NCBI RefSeq assembly: GCF_030272615.1
Contig: NC_081415.1
Coordinates: 269,147,425-269,211,424 of the forward strand
Direction of reading: 5' to 3'
Origin: Cryptomeria japonica
Lineage: Eukaryota > Streptophyta > Pinopsida > Cupressales > Cupressaceae
Length of the DNA stretch: 64,000 nt
Positions 22,099 through 34,980 of the stretch are shown piece after piece (positions within the stretch are counted from its first letter, which is position 1; every line of letters begins with the position of its first letter). Both the position numbers and the translations under genes were made by a program. The notes under the pieces were generated by a model that saw only the letters and a program-made list of their open reading frames with translations, was not told the DNA's origin and made no database searches.

Positions 22099-24700
22099 AC
22101 CGGGAATTAGGTTCAGAAGAAATATTGAAAATGTATACAAATGTTATTTGTGATGAAAGTGGAATTGTGAAACCCAAACATAAGGTTATTGAAACTTTAA
22201 GTTTTGTGGAAATCCTTGACATCCCGAAATTTCCTAAGGAGGTAGTAAGGATTGTGCTTAGCAGAGTTCATGGTGAATTCTTTTGGCTAGACTTTGTTTG
22301 CAAAATCACTAAGGAAGTAGTTAGGGCAGTGACTGGCTTACCCTCCACCGGTAGTAGGCCAGATAAAACTAAAAAGGTTCCTAATAACATAGTGATGACA
22401 TTAACAGGAGCAACCTATGATAGCAGATCCCCGAGAGTCAATGATGTAAAAGATGTGAATGTTAGATTCATAAGTATGATTTTAGGTTATAAGGCCATCC
22501 ATGCAAACCGACTCAACTCTATTTCCAGTATTTGTATTAAAAGTGCATATGATATGGTCAATAATGATGCAAAGATAGATGTATGTGAGTGGTTAAAGGA
22601 TGAGTTAATAGATAATCTAAAAAAGATCAAAGGAGACAAGAAAGGTACTTTTTGTTTTGGAAATCTCTTGGTATGTCTGATGTTGTATCTTACCAAAGAG
22701 GTTCCTGGTATTGGTAAGAAAGACTTTGGTTATGATATACCAGTAGGCAAACAACTGTTAGATATCTTTACTGGTATGGGGACAGATAAGGATAACAATA
22801 TCACTGAGTACTTCCAAGCCTTTAAAGCAAAAATGAAAATAAGAGAAAGATTACCACAAAGCATTGTAGACAAGTATAGAGAATAGTATCATCCTACATC
22901 TTGACATATATAAGAAAGTGTTAATAGAAGTTGTAGATGATTTGCCTAGTGAATTATATAGGTGGTTAGATGCTAAGAGGTTAGCAATTATGGAGCTAGA
23001 TAAGAAAATTAAAATTGAGAAACTTCTAGTTGTACATCCGATCAAATCTATTGAAGAAATTGATGAATTGATCAGTGAAGCTAATAGGTCAGTTTTTGCA
23101 AGCGGACACCGGCATGTGAGCCTAATGGCTGGCAGGGTTAATGAAATTTCAGAAGAAACAATTGACAAATGGGACATCTTCTTTATTGAGAAAGAAAAAA
23201 AAGAAGAATTGAAAAGAGCTAAAACTTTCAAAGTCTATCAAAAGGACATAGACAAGGGGAAAGGCAAGGTAGGTGGACTACCAAAAATTAAGGTAACTGA
23301 TAACCTACCACCACTTTCGGTTACTCCACCGGTACAAACTGATAGTACACCAGCTACTGAAAATGTGGATACACCACATGAGGATACAAACCCTGAGTCT
23401 AAAATTTTGTACACTATGAACATAGAAACTCAGGAGGTTAACATTGTAGTTGATAAGGAAAGCATAGAGGAAAAGAAAGATGTTGCTACTAAACAACCGA
23501 TAGATAATATTGAGGTTGGAACACAGGAAAAACACATTGAGATTGGGGTACATGTAGAGAAAACTAAGCATTCAGAGGAACCCTTGGTTAGTGAAATAGT
23601 TACTGACAATACCAATGCAAGCCCAAAGAAACCTGTAGGGACAGTAACTAAGATACCAGTAGCAGAGAATAAAGAAAAACCAATGGAGATACCAGTAGTA
23701 GATAACACAGTGAAACAAGCAGAGAAACCAACAGAGTCACAGGGATACATTGAGATAGTGAAATCGGTAACCTCAGAGAAACCAAAACCTTTGCTAGTAG
23801 AAATGCAAACATAGAATGACCCACCAGAGGTCGAGACAAGCAAAGTGGTTACTCCCATCGGAAGCACACAAACTATAAAGGTAGTTGGGCAGACAACCAG
23901 TACTTCACTGACAAAATTTAGACCCACCAATGTGACTGAAGTACTTTTGGATTCAATAAAGAAAATAACAGACTGTAATGCATTGACCTATAAGGAAATT
24001 GATGACACAATTCCTATTCTTAAGTTGATTGCACCCAAATTCAATGTAGATAATAAGGATTCTTTGAGTCAGTTAGACACATTGTCTAAATATATTACTG
24101 ATAGTATACTGACCATTGATCAAATAAATGAGGAAACATTCAAAGAGAAAATGGAAAAAGAAAAAGAGAAATTCTTTGAGGAAATAATAAAGAAGTGCAC
24201 AAAAAATATTGATACTCTTCTACCGACACTGAGCACAAAAATTACGGAGTTTAATGAGCTGTACAAAGATACTTGCAAGACAAATATGTTGACAGTGGAT
24301 ATTGACAAAGAAATCAGCAAAGTTCAAAAGGAGATTAATGACATAGCTGATAATATCATTGGTTCATCTAAACCTATATCAGTTATTGAACAAGAAATTG
24401 TTGGATTTGAAGAAAAATTAGAGAAGAAAAAGAAAGAGAAGGAAAGGTTAAAGGGAAAAGCCAAAGAGCTTAAGTGAAAACTTAGTCCTAAGTTAGATAA
24501 TCTTATCTCTCTAAGGAAATAAATCTCTAGGGCATTAATTTAAGGACAAAAGACACCGGAGGAACATATGCATCATCTCACTGGTACAATTCAGAGAACA
24601 AAGGCAGCTATGAAGTATAGTAACAGGTTTATTTAGAGCTTGAATTTGGTCTTAGCAGACTTATTCTAGATTGTAACCAACCGGTTACAAAGTTCAAGAT
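22099..24700 (+). pseudogene. B2 ORF2 fragment
   Basis: This is a cleaner copy of ORF2 than that of B. One frame runs from about 22125 to 22886 (253 codons) through the WLDFVCKITKEVVRAVTGLP and FGNLLVCLMLYLTKEVPG blocks. Another spans 22918-23814 and a third 23845-24477, giving the acidic P/T/E-rich middle and the C-terminal coiled coil. The KR/SP-rich basic linker of B (about 13400-13530) is absent: sequence passes directly from the KYRE block to the IILHLDIYK-like block near 22880, an internal deletion of roughly 0.6 kb relative to B. It shows which ORF2 residues are conserved. Function unknown. Confidence 0.75.
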
Positions 24701-24902
24701 GAAAACTGCACTCATTTGACAATTTTGAGAACCTTTGTCATTGATATCAAAGGGGGAGTAGTAGGATAGAGAAAAATGGTCATCAGAGGAGATCATCTAC
24801 TTAGGGGGAGCACACATTTTTGGTAAAATTTTGGACTTCATTTTTGGATACAGTTTTTGGATTTTTCTCATGAGTGTTGCCATCAATGCCAAAGGGGGAG
24901 AT

Positions 24903-25674
24903 TGTTGGCATTGCACACTCCAATGAGAATTGAAGGTTATTGAAGGTGTTGTCATTGATGGCAACCTTGCAGCATTGTGGAAACTGACAGACACAGGCAC
25001 CGACAGGCACTTCACCAACAACGACAACAATGTTCATCGACATCCCAGCCGACAAGAACAACTTTTTGTATTTAATTGTAATATCTTTTGTAAGCCGACA
25101 TGACATATTGTAATAAGACTCATATATGTATGAGGTCTTGTAAATCATTTTCATATAGATGAGAAATAAGGCAGCATGGATGTAGAAGTGATAAGTGAAT
25201 ATTAAGGCAGATTTTGTATAAGGGTTTATGGTTATAGTATGAGCTTAAACTGGTACTGAACCTGGCATAGAAAATGCTGAATTATAGCAGTACATTATAT
25301 TGGATTCTCATAATCCATTTTGTAAGTCATTGAGACTTCCTTTCGTAATTGAGCAGTGAGCTCTAGGCAGTTGGCCTTCCTGCATTTGCAGGCCCCTCTT
25401 GTAATTAATATCCATTCATTGGCCAGTGAGTGAATATTGTGGGTCACAAATCCCACTGAGGTTTTTCCCACACCAGGTTTCCTCGTTAAACATCTTGTGT
25501 TATGGTGTGCTTTCTATGTTGTCTTTATTGTTCCTATTTATTGCATTAATTCTTGTTTATGGGTACACTGTTTTGGAATGCAAAATACTTAATAAGGTTA
25601 AATATTCTGTTAACCAGTTAGATACTGATTCACCCCCCCTATCAGTATCTTTGGGACTATCATCAATCCTAACA
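24903..25674 (+). repeat. 3' LTR of element B2
   Basis: It is 772 bp, aligns with the B LTRs, begins TGTTGGCATT and ends ATCCTAACA. It follows ccaaagggggagat. The region after the first 60 bp is more diverged from B, so B2 is not a recent duplicate. Confidence 0.88.
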
Positions 25675-25689
25675 ATATACATGCCAGTT

Positions 25690-28600
25690 CTACACAAGCT
25701 TCAAAATATCTGCATGCATAGTCTTCAAAAATGAAAAGCAAGTGTCCCAACCTTGCTTGAGAGAGTCAAGAATGGAGGTGAATCCATTCAAGAGACTGGC
25801 GTAATACTCAATTGCATCTAATTCGGTGGGATCTTCCTTCTGCATATTAGAAATACATTCAGTCTTATGAAATAATAGATTATCCAACCAGGGACCTATG
25901 AAATTCTGGAGATTAGTTCCTCTCTTTATTATGGCGTCCCTTTCATTCTCTAATTTCAAAATTTGATCCATGACCACCAAAATTGGACCATCCAAAGAAC
26001 TAGTTAGGATAACTGCCGGGTTGTATGAATTAGAAATCTGAGTCAAGTTATTTCGACAATCTGAGATCTACTTGTCTATAGAAGTTGTCAGCTTTGCAAA
26101 ATATAGACAAGTTTTGTAAACTTTACCTCCCTCTGCCAATGCTGCATCAATGGATTGCAAGAAAATTTGGAGTTTACCTTTCTCAGATGTAACCATTTGC
26201 AAAAAAATTTGTTTCTGGGCATCAACAAATTTGTCCTTAGCCTCATTTATTGAAATCTTGAGTAAAGAATCATAATGCTTAGGAATAAAATTAATAATCT
26301 CCTCCAATTTACCGAATGAGCTTGCACTCTCCTATGCCTGGAATTCAGGTACCAACCGGTTCAAAACTGTGCTTAATTAATTCTCTGTCTTTTGCCTCCT
26401 CCCGAGCCAGCTCTTGAGTTGCTTGTGCTTGAAGTGCAGCTGCCGCCAAAATTTTCTTTGCCAGAGACATCTTGTGATAAGGCTTGTCAAAAATAATAGA
26501 GAATTGTGACAAGTTTCCTTTGGCTATGGATGAAGTGTCAATTGCCAAGCTGGAAGAAAAGTCTCTCACAGTTTCCTTGCCTTTGTTTACCAGAGATGTA
26601 TCCTTTGAATCCTTTATTTCTAGTGCACCGATGGCTTCACCACTTGGTGTCCTATCTTGATCCCGTGCATCCTCAACAACCTTATTGTTTATATCCTTAT
26701 CCTTATCAATATTATCCTATGTATTCTGTACATTGTCTGTTGGGGTATCCTCTGCTGCAAAATTGGACTCACTAGCCAACACAGTAGTAGCTGATGGAGT
26801 ACTAGCCAATTGCTTAGTATTTACATTTTGTTCCACTTTATCTGCCGGTTTCTTATCCCTTGGTAATTGAATATTCTGAGATTGTACAAAATTGGGGCTA
26901 TATTCATATTCCAAATTCAAAAGAATTCTAACCCAAATGTCTATGGTTTCCTTGTTGATCTCCTCAAATATTTCTAACATTAAATTGTTTATTCTGTGCT
27001 TTGGATTAAATTCTGATGCACTTGTTTTATTAATCAAATCGATAACCTCTACCAAAGTTATTGATGGACATATATTAACTAATTCAGTTTCTTTCATCTG
27101 CCGGTCCAGATTTTGTATATGTAATTTCCTGGCCTCCATCTTATCATACAATTCCTTAGGCAAAATTTTCTCTAACTCAATCAATGCTCTACTGAAAGAA
27201 TCAAGATCTAAAAGAATAGCTTCCTCAATTTGATTCTTCTCCTTCTCATCAAATTCATCAAAGAATATAGAAATATTGTCTAAATTACCATCATTAATAA
27301 TTTGATCAATTATATCATGAACATCTAATTTCTTCTTACCAGTTCTTCTTTTGGCTTCCGGTTTAGACTGCTCATCATATTTTGGCTTGCGTTTATGTAC
27401 AATGGCAATCTTAGGTTTCCGAGGAGGCTCCTTAGCCGGTTCTTTCTTCTGTTCTTCCTTCTTCTCCCTTACTACCCTTGCAAAAATGCCTTTCTTCTTT
27501 GGAGTAACCTTGATTTCTTCTTCTGACTCAGTCTCCTCTGAAGAAACTATCATATATTGTTGGGATGCCTTATGTTTTCTCTTTACTAGTTCAATTGGCT
27601 TGGAACTGACAGAATCAGCTGATGATGCTTCCAGTTGCTTGGAAGACTCAGTTGATATCAAGACCACATTGGGAGTGGCCTAAGATGCCTTCTTGGCTTC
27701 CCTCTCTTCCTTCCTCTTTTGTTTCATTTCTTCTTTCCTCTGAGCTTCAAGGATTTTGACCTTTTGTTCTACTTTTGTCCTATCATGCCCTTCACTTATT
27801 AGAGTTTCTGCTGCAACCTTAGTCATTTTTCTTCTGATTGCCTATGCACCCTATTCTTGGTGAACCTTTAGCCCTTTCTTATGGGTTGTGCCAAATTTCT
27901 CCTCTTTTTCATCAATTGGTGCTTGTAGTAGATGTTGAGCATAAGCGTCTAGTGTGGCCTCATCCACCTCATAATCCATAGGCATAATCCAGACTATTCT
28001 AGGCTGGACTACTTCCATCATATATTCATCTTTATTTACCATAAAATATATTGTATCTTTATATTTTTCTACTATAGATTTGGGAATTCTAGCTCTATTT
28101 TTCATTTCCTTCCGAAAAGTTTTGAAAAATGCCCATAAATTTGCCTTTTTTTGTTTATCCCCTTGTCTATCCAAAATTTGGGCTATCTGAGAGGCTACTT
28201 ATTGATCAAAAGCCCATTGTATCTTCCCATAACTGGGAACAGTACCCAAAAAGAAGAGTGTTAGGCAAATAACAAAAGAACCATACCCGAAGGTATTTTT
28301 CTTGTCTTGTTTGATCTTCTGAAGGCTTGACATCAGCTCGTTCAACATCACACTGTAGAGATCGTAGTGTGCATCCTTCTTCACCATTTGATGAGCAATC
28401 AAAATGTCGTTATCGAAGACAACCAGTTTGACTGGTAAATTTTGTATTCAATTATTATTGCATTAAATTTAACATCAATTTCCTTTACATCATCAACTCT
28501 CATCGAAAAACCATCGAAGGTGGAGCCAGTGAGTTTGTAGAGTTATGTGTTGGAGAGTTTGCACCTAGGACCGGGTAGACCTCCAATCTTGTGTAGGCAG

Positions 28601-28995
28601 GTGATATTCTTGATTACCTCCTTAGTGGTCTTGTAGGGCCGATCCAACTAGATAAATTATCCATGAATGTGACTTAGTATGTATCCGACCCATTCTGCCT
28701 CATCGAATGTGGGTGAAACCCTTCTTCTGCAAGTGGGAAAATTCTAGTTTCAACTGGTTATCCGAAATGAGATTCTCAGTGAAAACACATGATAACTCAT
28801 AACCTCTGAGCTCCTCGATGTCATAGTGAATATATGCTCTAATGTCTTTGGTGTGAAGAACACCATGAAAAACACTCGATAACGCTCCCAGTGGTTCATC
28901 CAAAAGGGATTTGAAGGGGTGCTTCTTGAATTCAGGACGGGGCGGTTCTTGATTTCCACAACCAAAGGAGTATCAACATTGGATGAAGAAGCCAT
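25690..28995 (-). pseudogene. Element C ORF2: TGLP/basic/coiled-coil protein (decayed)
   Basis: It starts MASSSN at 28995. Blocks homologous to B ORF2 follow: HTKDIRAYIHYDIEEL (near 28830), a KKNTFGYGSFVICLTLFF segment (near 28280), and a KPKIAIVHKRKPKYDEQ / RRTGKKKLDVHDIID basic linker (near 27350). Then come DLDSFSRALIELEKILPKEL (near 27190) and a C-terminal coiled coil ending at 25690. Frameshifts and stops split it into about eight pieces. Shared order with B over 3 kb, despite strong divergence, shows ORF2 is an inherited component and not a chance capture. Function unknown. Confidence 0.72.
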
Positions 28996-29383
28996 GATAT
29001 CAAATGCGGATACTGAATCTAGGGTTTGTGCAAATAGAAAATACCTCAAGATACTCCTGGATGATGAGATTTCTTTCGAGAGAAAATGCCTGCACAAATC
29101 GCCTTGAACTCTTGAATCGCTCTGGAAATCGCTCTTCTGAATGCTTGATCGCTGTGCGAAGAAAATAGCTTAACTTTTTCTTTTAATCGTTGTTAACCCT
29201 AATTTTCCACTGTCATAAATGTTGTTGAGAAAATTGACCGAGTTGCATAATCTGCAAGTAGGTTCCGGTAAACACCTGAAATTGCCTAAGTACCCATCCA
29301 CAATCAAAATTCTCTGACTATAGATCTAATTTAGGGTACTTGCATGATCTTCAATGATTTGCCTACCCCTAAGGCAGAGTGCC
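28996..29383. other. Spacer between ORF1 and ORF2 of element C
   Basis: Nothing further is recognised. The corresponding spacer in B is 11740-12041. Confidence 0.5.
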
Positions 29384-30495
29384 TTAGTTATCGGTTGTTC
29401 CTGCTTCCGGTGCAAGACCTGATAGCTCTATTGGTTTTTTTGTTGATTGTGTCTTTGATCTCCTTACCCATCTTTTCTCATGTTGGTTTCTGATATCTTC
29501 TACATTTTCCTTTCCTTTGTCATCTGCATTTCCATTAGTTACCGGTGGGTTCTTACTCCTGCAATATTTAGAAATATGTCCAATCTTGTTGCATGCATAA
29601 CAAACAATATTGTTCTTCTGAATTGCTTTGTTAAACCCTTGATTTCCTTGATTTCCTTTTGATCTGCATTGGTTAGCCATATGTCCAAATATGCTACATG
29701 CATGAGATCTTACATTTCCAATACCGACGACTAATGCATTGTTCTGATTATTCCTATTTCTGCATTGACTTGCTATATGATCATATTTATTGCAAACAAA
29801 GCATGTACCATTGAATTTGTGAGCATTAGGTTGTCTTAACGACTATTTTTGGTTCTGGTTGTTAACATGATTCTGCTTTTGATTGGATGATTGATCTTGT
29901 TGTGGAGTACCAGAGCTTTCTCATTCTTCATAACCAAGACCTTCTTGTCATTATCATCTCTCTGACTCTTTAGTAGTTCATCAAGTTTGGTAGAGCTGTC
30001 TTTGAATTTGTCCTTGTACTCATTTGCAGTGACTAATTCATCTTTCATGATTATGATTTGTCTCTCAAGTTCCTGTTCATTGTTTCGGGACTGGACCAAC
30101 TCAAGTTTCAACATGTCATTCTCATGTGTCAGTCTGTTGCATTCATCGGATATGTCCTTCAATGCTTGAGCTAGGTTTTCTTCATTCTTCTTTCTGTCTT
30201 CTATCTCCTTGCACATTCTCATGGTTAAGGCTTGTATCTCATTCTTCAAGATAGTGTTCTCCTGAGTGAATTTTTGACATTGATCCTTCATAGCATCTTC
30301 CTCATCACTATTCTAATTTTGCAATTGATCACAGAGTTCCTTCCTCTTGGCTTGAACAGTTGAAAAATTTCCTTGCAATGAAATGATGTGTTCTCTAGCT
30401 TGCATTAGTTCATTCTTCAGTTTATTGTTTTCCATCTGCTCATTATCAAGATCCTCAAGAGAAAGTTGAAGTTGTTGCTGCAGACCGTTTTCCAT
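29384..30495 (-). pseudogene. Element C ORF1: coiled-coil, zinc-knuckle Gag-like protein
   Basis: It starts at the ATG whose complement is at 30493-30495 (MENGLQQQLQ), about 55 bp from the primer site. A long coiled coil follows (KDQCQKFTQENTILKNEIQ and on). A frameshift near 29890 leads to zinc knuckles: CFVCNKYDHIASQC, a second with its first cysteine lost (S-H-A-C-S-I-F-G-H-M-A-N-Q-C) and CYACNKIGHISKYC. There are in-frame stops, the first at 30313. The layout equals that of element B ORF1, with one knuckle fewer. Confidence 0.8.
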
Positions 30496-30549
30496 TGATT
30501 CCAAGTTTTGGATCTTCCTAAAGTGGTTAAACTTCTTCCAAGGCACCAA

Positions 30550-30561
30550 GCTCTGATACCA
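30550..30561 (-). promoter_or_regulatory. Primer-binding site of element C
   Basis: gctctgatacca, the exact complement of the plant tRNA-Met site, lies 2 nt from the LTR. Confidence 0.88.
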
Positions 30562-30563
30562 AT

Positions 30564-31560
30564 TATTGGAATCCAAGAACACTGAGAGGGGGGGATGAAT
30601 CAGTGTTCTACTGGTAAAACTAATTTTGAACTTGTTGTTTATGAATAGGTTAATAGTAAATAAAATTAAAGTGCATAAACCAAATAACACATAAAGAAGC
30701 AACATCATAACACCAATATTTATACGTGGAAAACCCTGTAAAGGGAAAAACCACAGTGGGGCTGATACCCACAATATCTATATACTTGATCAAGGTATAC
30801 AAATATTACATAGAGGGGATTGAACATGTAATCAAGCCAATTACCTAGAGCTCACTGCTCAAACAAAAGTCTCACCGACTTACACAACACTACAAAGTGT
30901 TTACAATAAAAAGTGAACTTATAAATTGCGTCTAACCATGCTGGATAAGTTCCGATTCAAGCTCTGTTAACCCTCTTTGTGTACCGGTTCACTGATGCTA
31001 TGTTCTACCCTATTCTGCTACCAATTCAGTCTATGCACGTGAAACTGCGCACTAAAGCTTCCTATCGCTGACCTCAATGCATACCATCAATCTCTGATCA
31101 ATTCTCAACCATAATCACATTCCAAAAACATCATCATATAATCCATTGCTAAAGGATCTCCTTAAATACCCTATTAACTTTTCACCATGTCCCCTTCAAT
31201 GACAATATAATCCTGTCAGCTGCTGGATCACAAGGTATTTCATATATAATCCCAATGACCATGTCGGCCTTCACATGCTAGCAAAAATTTCATGAAAAAA
31301 AATAGTCGGGGCCACAAGATATCTTAGCCAGGTCCCATCCTTAACTGGGTTCCAAATACGCGTTATCGGGATCAAGACTTAACCGGTTGTAAAGCAAAGT
31401 GAATATACCGGTTGAGTGTAGTGAATACTGGTTAACCCAAACAAAGCAAAATGATAGATCAATGAATCCTAATGGAAGATATAGACACCAGAGGATGAGT
31501 TGCCATCAATGACAACCCTAAATGCCATTTGCCTTACCGGATGAGTGTCAATTGCCAACA
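30564..31560 (-). repeat. 5' LTR of element C
   Basis: It is 997 bp. The plus-strand start tattggaatcc is a mutated TGTTGGAATCC and the end is TTGCCAACA. It serves as the intact reference for the broken 3' LTR. Confidence 0.88.
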
Positions 31561-33191
31561 ACTATCATATGAGTCCAAATGATGTCTACTGTTATTGGTT
31601 ATAGATGAGTGGGAAATCTATAAATAAGTCTTGATCCGTTCACAATTTTCCTTACTTATTGATTCTATAATAAACTATGACCAATTAAATCACGAGGAGG
31701 TAATATCTTCTATATCATTGGATATGGAAGGAGTTACAATAGTGTGTTTTGCAGATGAAATTCCCTTATGGACTAACCACCCGTTAAGTAATCCTTGGTA
31801 GTGAACCAACCCGTAAATGAACAAGTATCACTTTGAAAACATATTGTCTAAGTTCAACATCTTAAGAATTGAATGTTAGTTTTGGACTGCTCTTTGGGTG
31901 TTGTTTATCTATCATAATAAATGTCTATATATCAGAGTGAGATGATTGAGACACCTTACATTGTAAATATTGATTAGTATTGAGCAAACCCATGAGTATA
32001 CTATTAGGCTTGATTCACATTCTCCATCGCATAAGTATATGATCAATGGATAAATGTTAGAGATATGTGTTACATGAGGATATAGGTATGCTAGCTTGAC
32101 TATGGTTAACAAAGTGACTAGATTCCATCATGCTTGCTGCCACATATTGCTAGATCCTTTGTGATGGGTTGGGCTCCTCCGATGGAGTAGCACGGGGAAA
32201 CTTGATGCTTCGTGGCAGGGTGGATATCACCTCGATGATGTTCTCTCTCTTTGCTTCGGTTATGGAGAAAGGAAACAAAGGAATTTTTGTTTTTAAGCAA
32301 GTAATAATGTATAATATATTCTTATCTTGAGATCTATTGATTGAAGGTATCAATGCATTTGTACCTATTTTTAGCTCAATTATTGGAAAAGTAGATGACT
32401 CTTATTTACATATTATTTTGTAGGTTTGAGAGTGCTTTCATGTATGTATGCGTTGAACCTGTAATGTAAAATGTATTTTTCTCTTTTTTCTTTTTTTCTT
32501 TTTCTTTTTTACATGTATAAATTGTAGTTGTTGAAGAGAAAATTATCATATATCCAGAGTTGTACAAGAAGTCAAGTATTTGCAGTTTGAACTATTAATT
32601 CTAGATTACATTTACTTAATCGTTAATCACCATATTTTACTTAGAGATTATTGGGTCGTTGTTACAAAAACCACTTTGAAAAACCCATGCCATGGAGAAT
32701 GAATAACCAATTGACATAATAAAATAATAAAACTCTCCAAGTGACTCTTCTTTGTGTTCCAAACACAAAGTCACTTAGAATTTATACATTCTAAGTGCTC
32801 TATAAATTCCAGTGATAGTTTAGATCCCCACATGACACTTTTATTTTCCCAAAATTGGTCTCCTTATTAATGAACCTTAATGTATCAATATGGACATGGG
32901 AAAGAGTGCATTTTTTCCATCACCCCTTGAAAATGCAATTACAAATAGCCATAAATTATAAATATTTAATATTTATCTCACATGTCCTAGGGAACACTTT
33001 CCAAGGAACATGGAGACATATGAAAGGAATAGGATTGCAAGGTTAATGTCTCGATATCCTAACATGTTAATCCTATACAAATGCAGGTTGAAAATGCCAC
33101 TTACAATAGGTCATGAATAAACCATTGCTAGCAAATCAAAGGTGAAAATAAACCTTTTATAGAACACTAGAAATATATCTAGCAACCCACC
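31561..33191. other. Intergenic sequence, no gene recognised
   Basis: It contains short open frames on the minus strand near 32120-32350 that match nothing recognised, and two adjacent hairpins at 32738-32797. No gene can be supported. Confidence 0.4.
32738..32797. repeat. Two adjacent hairpins
   Basis: ctttgtgtt-cc-aaacacaaag inside aagtga...tcactt forms one stem. cttagaat-ttatac-attctaag forms a second, immediately downstream. Confidence 0.7.
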
Positions 33192-34260
33192 TCAAGGGTG
33201 GGAAGAAATTTCACCCACAACTTGGGGAAGAGTTTGGGAGGAGGAAGAACTACCTTTATTCCTACAATTAATAATAGTACAAGAAATGATATTATTTAGA
33301 ACATCATTATAAGTGGGATCAAGAGGGGAAATCCCCTTAGAGGGCCTATTAGCACTTGGATCAGATTGTTGACCATCAATGACCAACGGTTGGAGCATAA
33401 CAGGATCAACATGAGTAAAATCCATAGGACCAAAGAAGGCCACACTAGTAGCAAGAAGTGAAGTAGGATCCATGGGGAATGAGGAGGCCACACTAGTAGT
33501 AAGAGGGACAACCTAATCTAGGGAGGAGTCATCATTAGCCTATGAAGAGTCATCAAAAGAAGAATCAAAAGCCTTGATAGTCAAGTGATCACCATTAGCA
33601 TCCTTCCACCTAATAAGTCACCAAATGACTGGTTGAGAGACATCTACAACATTGAAAGGGAGGCCCTCATAATCCAACGATTGAGTCATGGCCTATCCCC
33701 AACCATAAGAACCACATTCCTAGGGAGAGGCATATAGATGTCAATGCCAATTAAAATGTGAGCAAAAGTAGAATGACCCATGAAAGAAGTTGTATCATCA
33801 ACCTTCAAGAAGTGGTCGATAGAGTTTCTAATGGCCTCATAACAAGAATATCCCAAAAACGAAGAGGAAGATTTGGAAGATGAACCCACATAGAACATAT
33901 ATAGAGTGGTTTAGTAGGATGGGTTAAAAGAAGTTGTTCAGGGTTTGACCAAGAGAGAGTTAACTCCCCAAGTGCACACCTCTCTCAATGCCGCGTCACG
34001 ATCATCAAAAGAAGCAACAAAAAAACCATTCGCACAAGGGAAGAGCTCAATGGTACTATTAACCAAGGGATTCTAAGAATCCATCACCCAACAATGTAGA
34101 TCCAAGAAAGAAGGCCCAAAACCAACAAATCTATAGACTAGCCCACAATGTTGGTAGAAAGCCACATTTTCTTCCACATATTGGCTACAAACCACAATAG
34201 GTGAGGTCTTGGAACAAGGAAGAGGACAATATTTCCCATTGTCAGGATGAGCAACAATAG
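33192..34260 (-). pseudogene. LINE ORF1-like (DUF4283) pseudogene
   Basis: Reading leftward, GFFVASFDDRDAALREV and W-G-V-N-S-L-L-V-K-P precede the block YEAIRNSIDHFLKVDDTT, then AHILIGIDIYMPLP. This is the conserved order of DUF4283, the nucleic-acid-binding domain of plant L1-type LINE ORF1 proteins. A low-complexity S/T/P-rich tail follows to a stop at 33192. Frame changes and stops near 33910 and 33680 break it. No endonuclease or RT follows within reach, so it is an isolated fragment. Which LINE lineage it belongs to, and whether it relates to LINE1 or LINE2 here, cannot be told. Confidence 0.7.
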
Positions 34261-34688
34261 ATGTGGCAGTACAAATAGATTATATGATGTTATCTTTCTT
34301 TCTATTAAAAGAATTTATGAGTTACATTAAAAAATTCAATCTTTTAAAAGCACAATACATGCTATGTTATATTCTTTTAACAAAAATGATCACTTCGTGT
34401 GCTTCTTCTATTTATCTCCTTGATAGCCATCATTTAAAAAAATCTAGTAGTTTAAAATCTAGATTCTAAGCACTACTAATCTTATTTTTATCACATCTTA
34501 GAATTTTGAGCATGCGTATCTTGAATTAGTCATCAAAGATAATGTTTTGTCAATTAACAAAATTGATGTTTTGGTCCACATTCAATGCCCCATTTCCATG
34601 CACATACTTGAAATACCTTTCCAAATATATTTATTTTGTAAATTCTAAACCAAAACACAAAAAATTCAATAAAGAGATTGGTAGTGTA
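34261..34688. other. AT-rich sequence without a gene
   Basis: Nothing is recognised here. Confidence 0.4.
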
Positions 34689-34980
34689 GTGTCATAAATT
34701 GTAACCCCTTACAATTTGATACACCTTTTTGGGCCCTTAACTTAGTGTATCTCCTCTTAGTTCTTTTCCAAGCCTATTTGTAAGCCTTGTGTTGCAAAAC
34801 TATTGTCATATGATGACATGGTGAATAGCGTCTTTGTTGTGAACCTATACATACATTGGAGCTACCTTTGTCTCACCCCTTTTCTAGGCGGAATAGGGTG
34901 CTAGGTGCCCTAGTGGACTAGGGCACTAGGTGTCATAGTCCTCCTAGATTGGGCCAAATTTTAAACTTGTCGATGTACCA
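34689..34980 (+). repeat. Candidate LTR fragment or dispersed repeat
   Basis: It has less AT than its surroundings and starts tgtcataaattgtaacccc. Its internal symmetric words agggtgctaggtgccctag and tggactagggcactaggtg look LTR-like. No partner copy lies in the window, so the call rests on composition. Confidence 0.3.

Larger units (their letters stand above)
22099..25674 (+). mobile_element. 5'-truncated second copy of element B (B2) inside element C
   Basis: It starts abruptly within ORF2 (equivalent to about 12230 of B) and continues through the ORF2 coiled coil and purine motifs to a complete 3' LTR ending at 25674. The 5' LTR, primer site, ORF1 and ORF2 start are gone, together with about 190 bp of the host LTR. 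A single deletion spanning the left junction explains both losses. Confidence 0.85.
20077..31560 (-). mobile_element. Non-autonomous LTR element C (relative of B), with nested insertions
   Basis: The left LTR begins TGTTGGAATCC at 20077 and the right LTR ends TTGCCAACA at 31560. The flanks tctat (20072-20076) and actat (31561-31565) match at four of five bases. The primer-site complement gctctgatacca lies beside the right LTR, so the element is on the minus strand. Its interior holds the same two ORFs as B and no pol. A solo LTR (20295-21510) splits its 3' LTR, and a 5'-truncated B copy (22099-25674) replaces the end of that LTR and the region just after ORF2. Without the insertions about 6.7 kb remain. 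Confidence 0.88.

Noticed and set aside
32118-32353. Two overlapping minus-strand frames near the end of element C
   Set aside because: Short, with no recognised motif, no splice structure and no copy elsewhere in the window.
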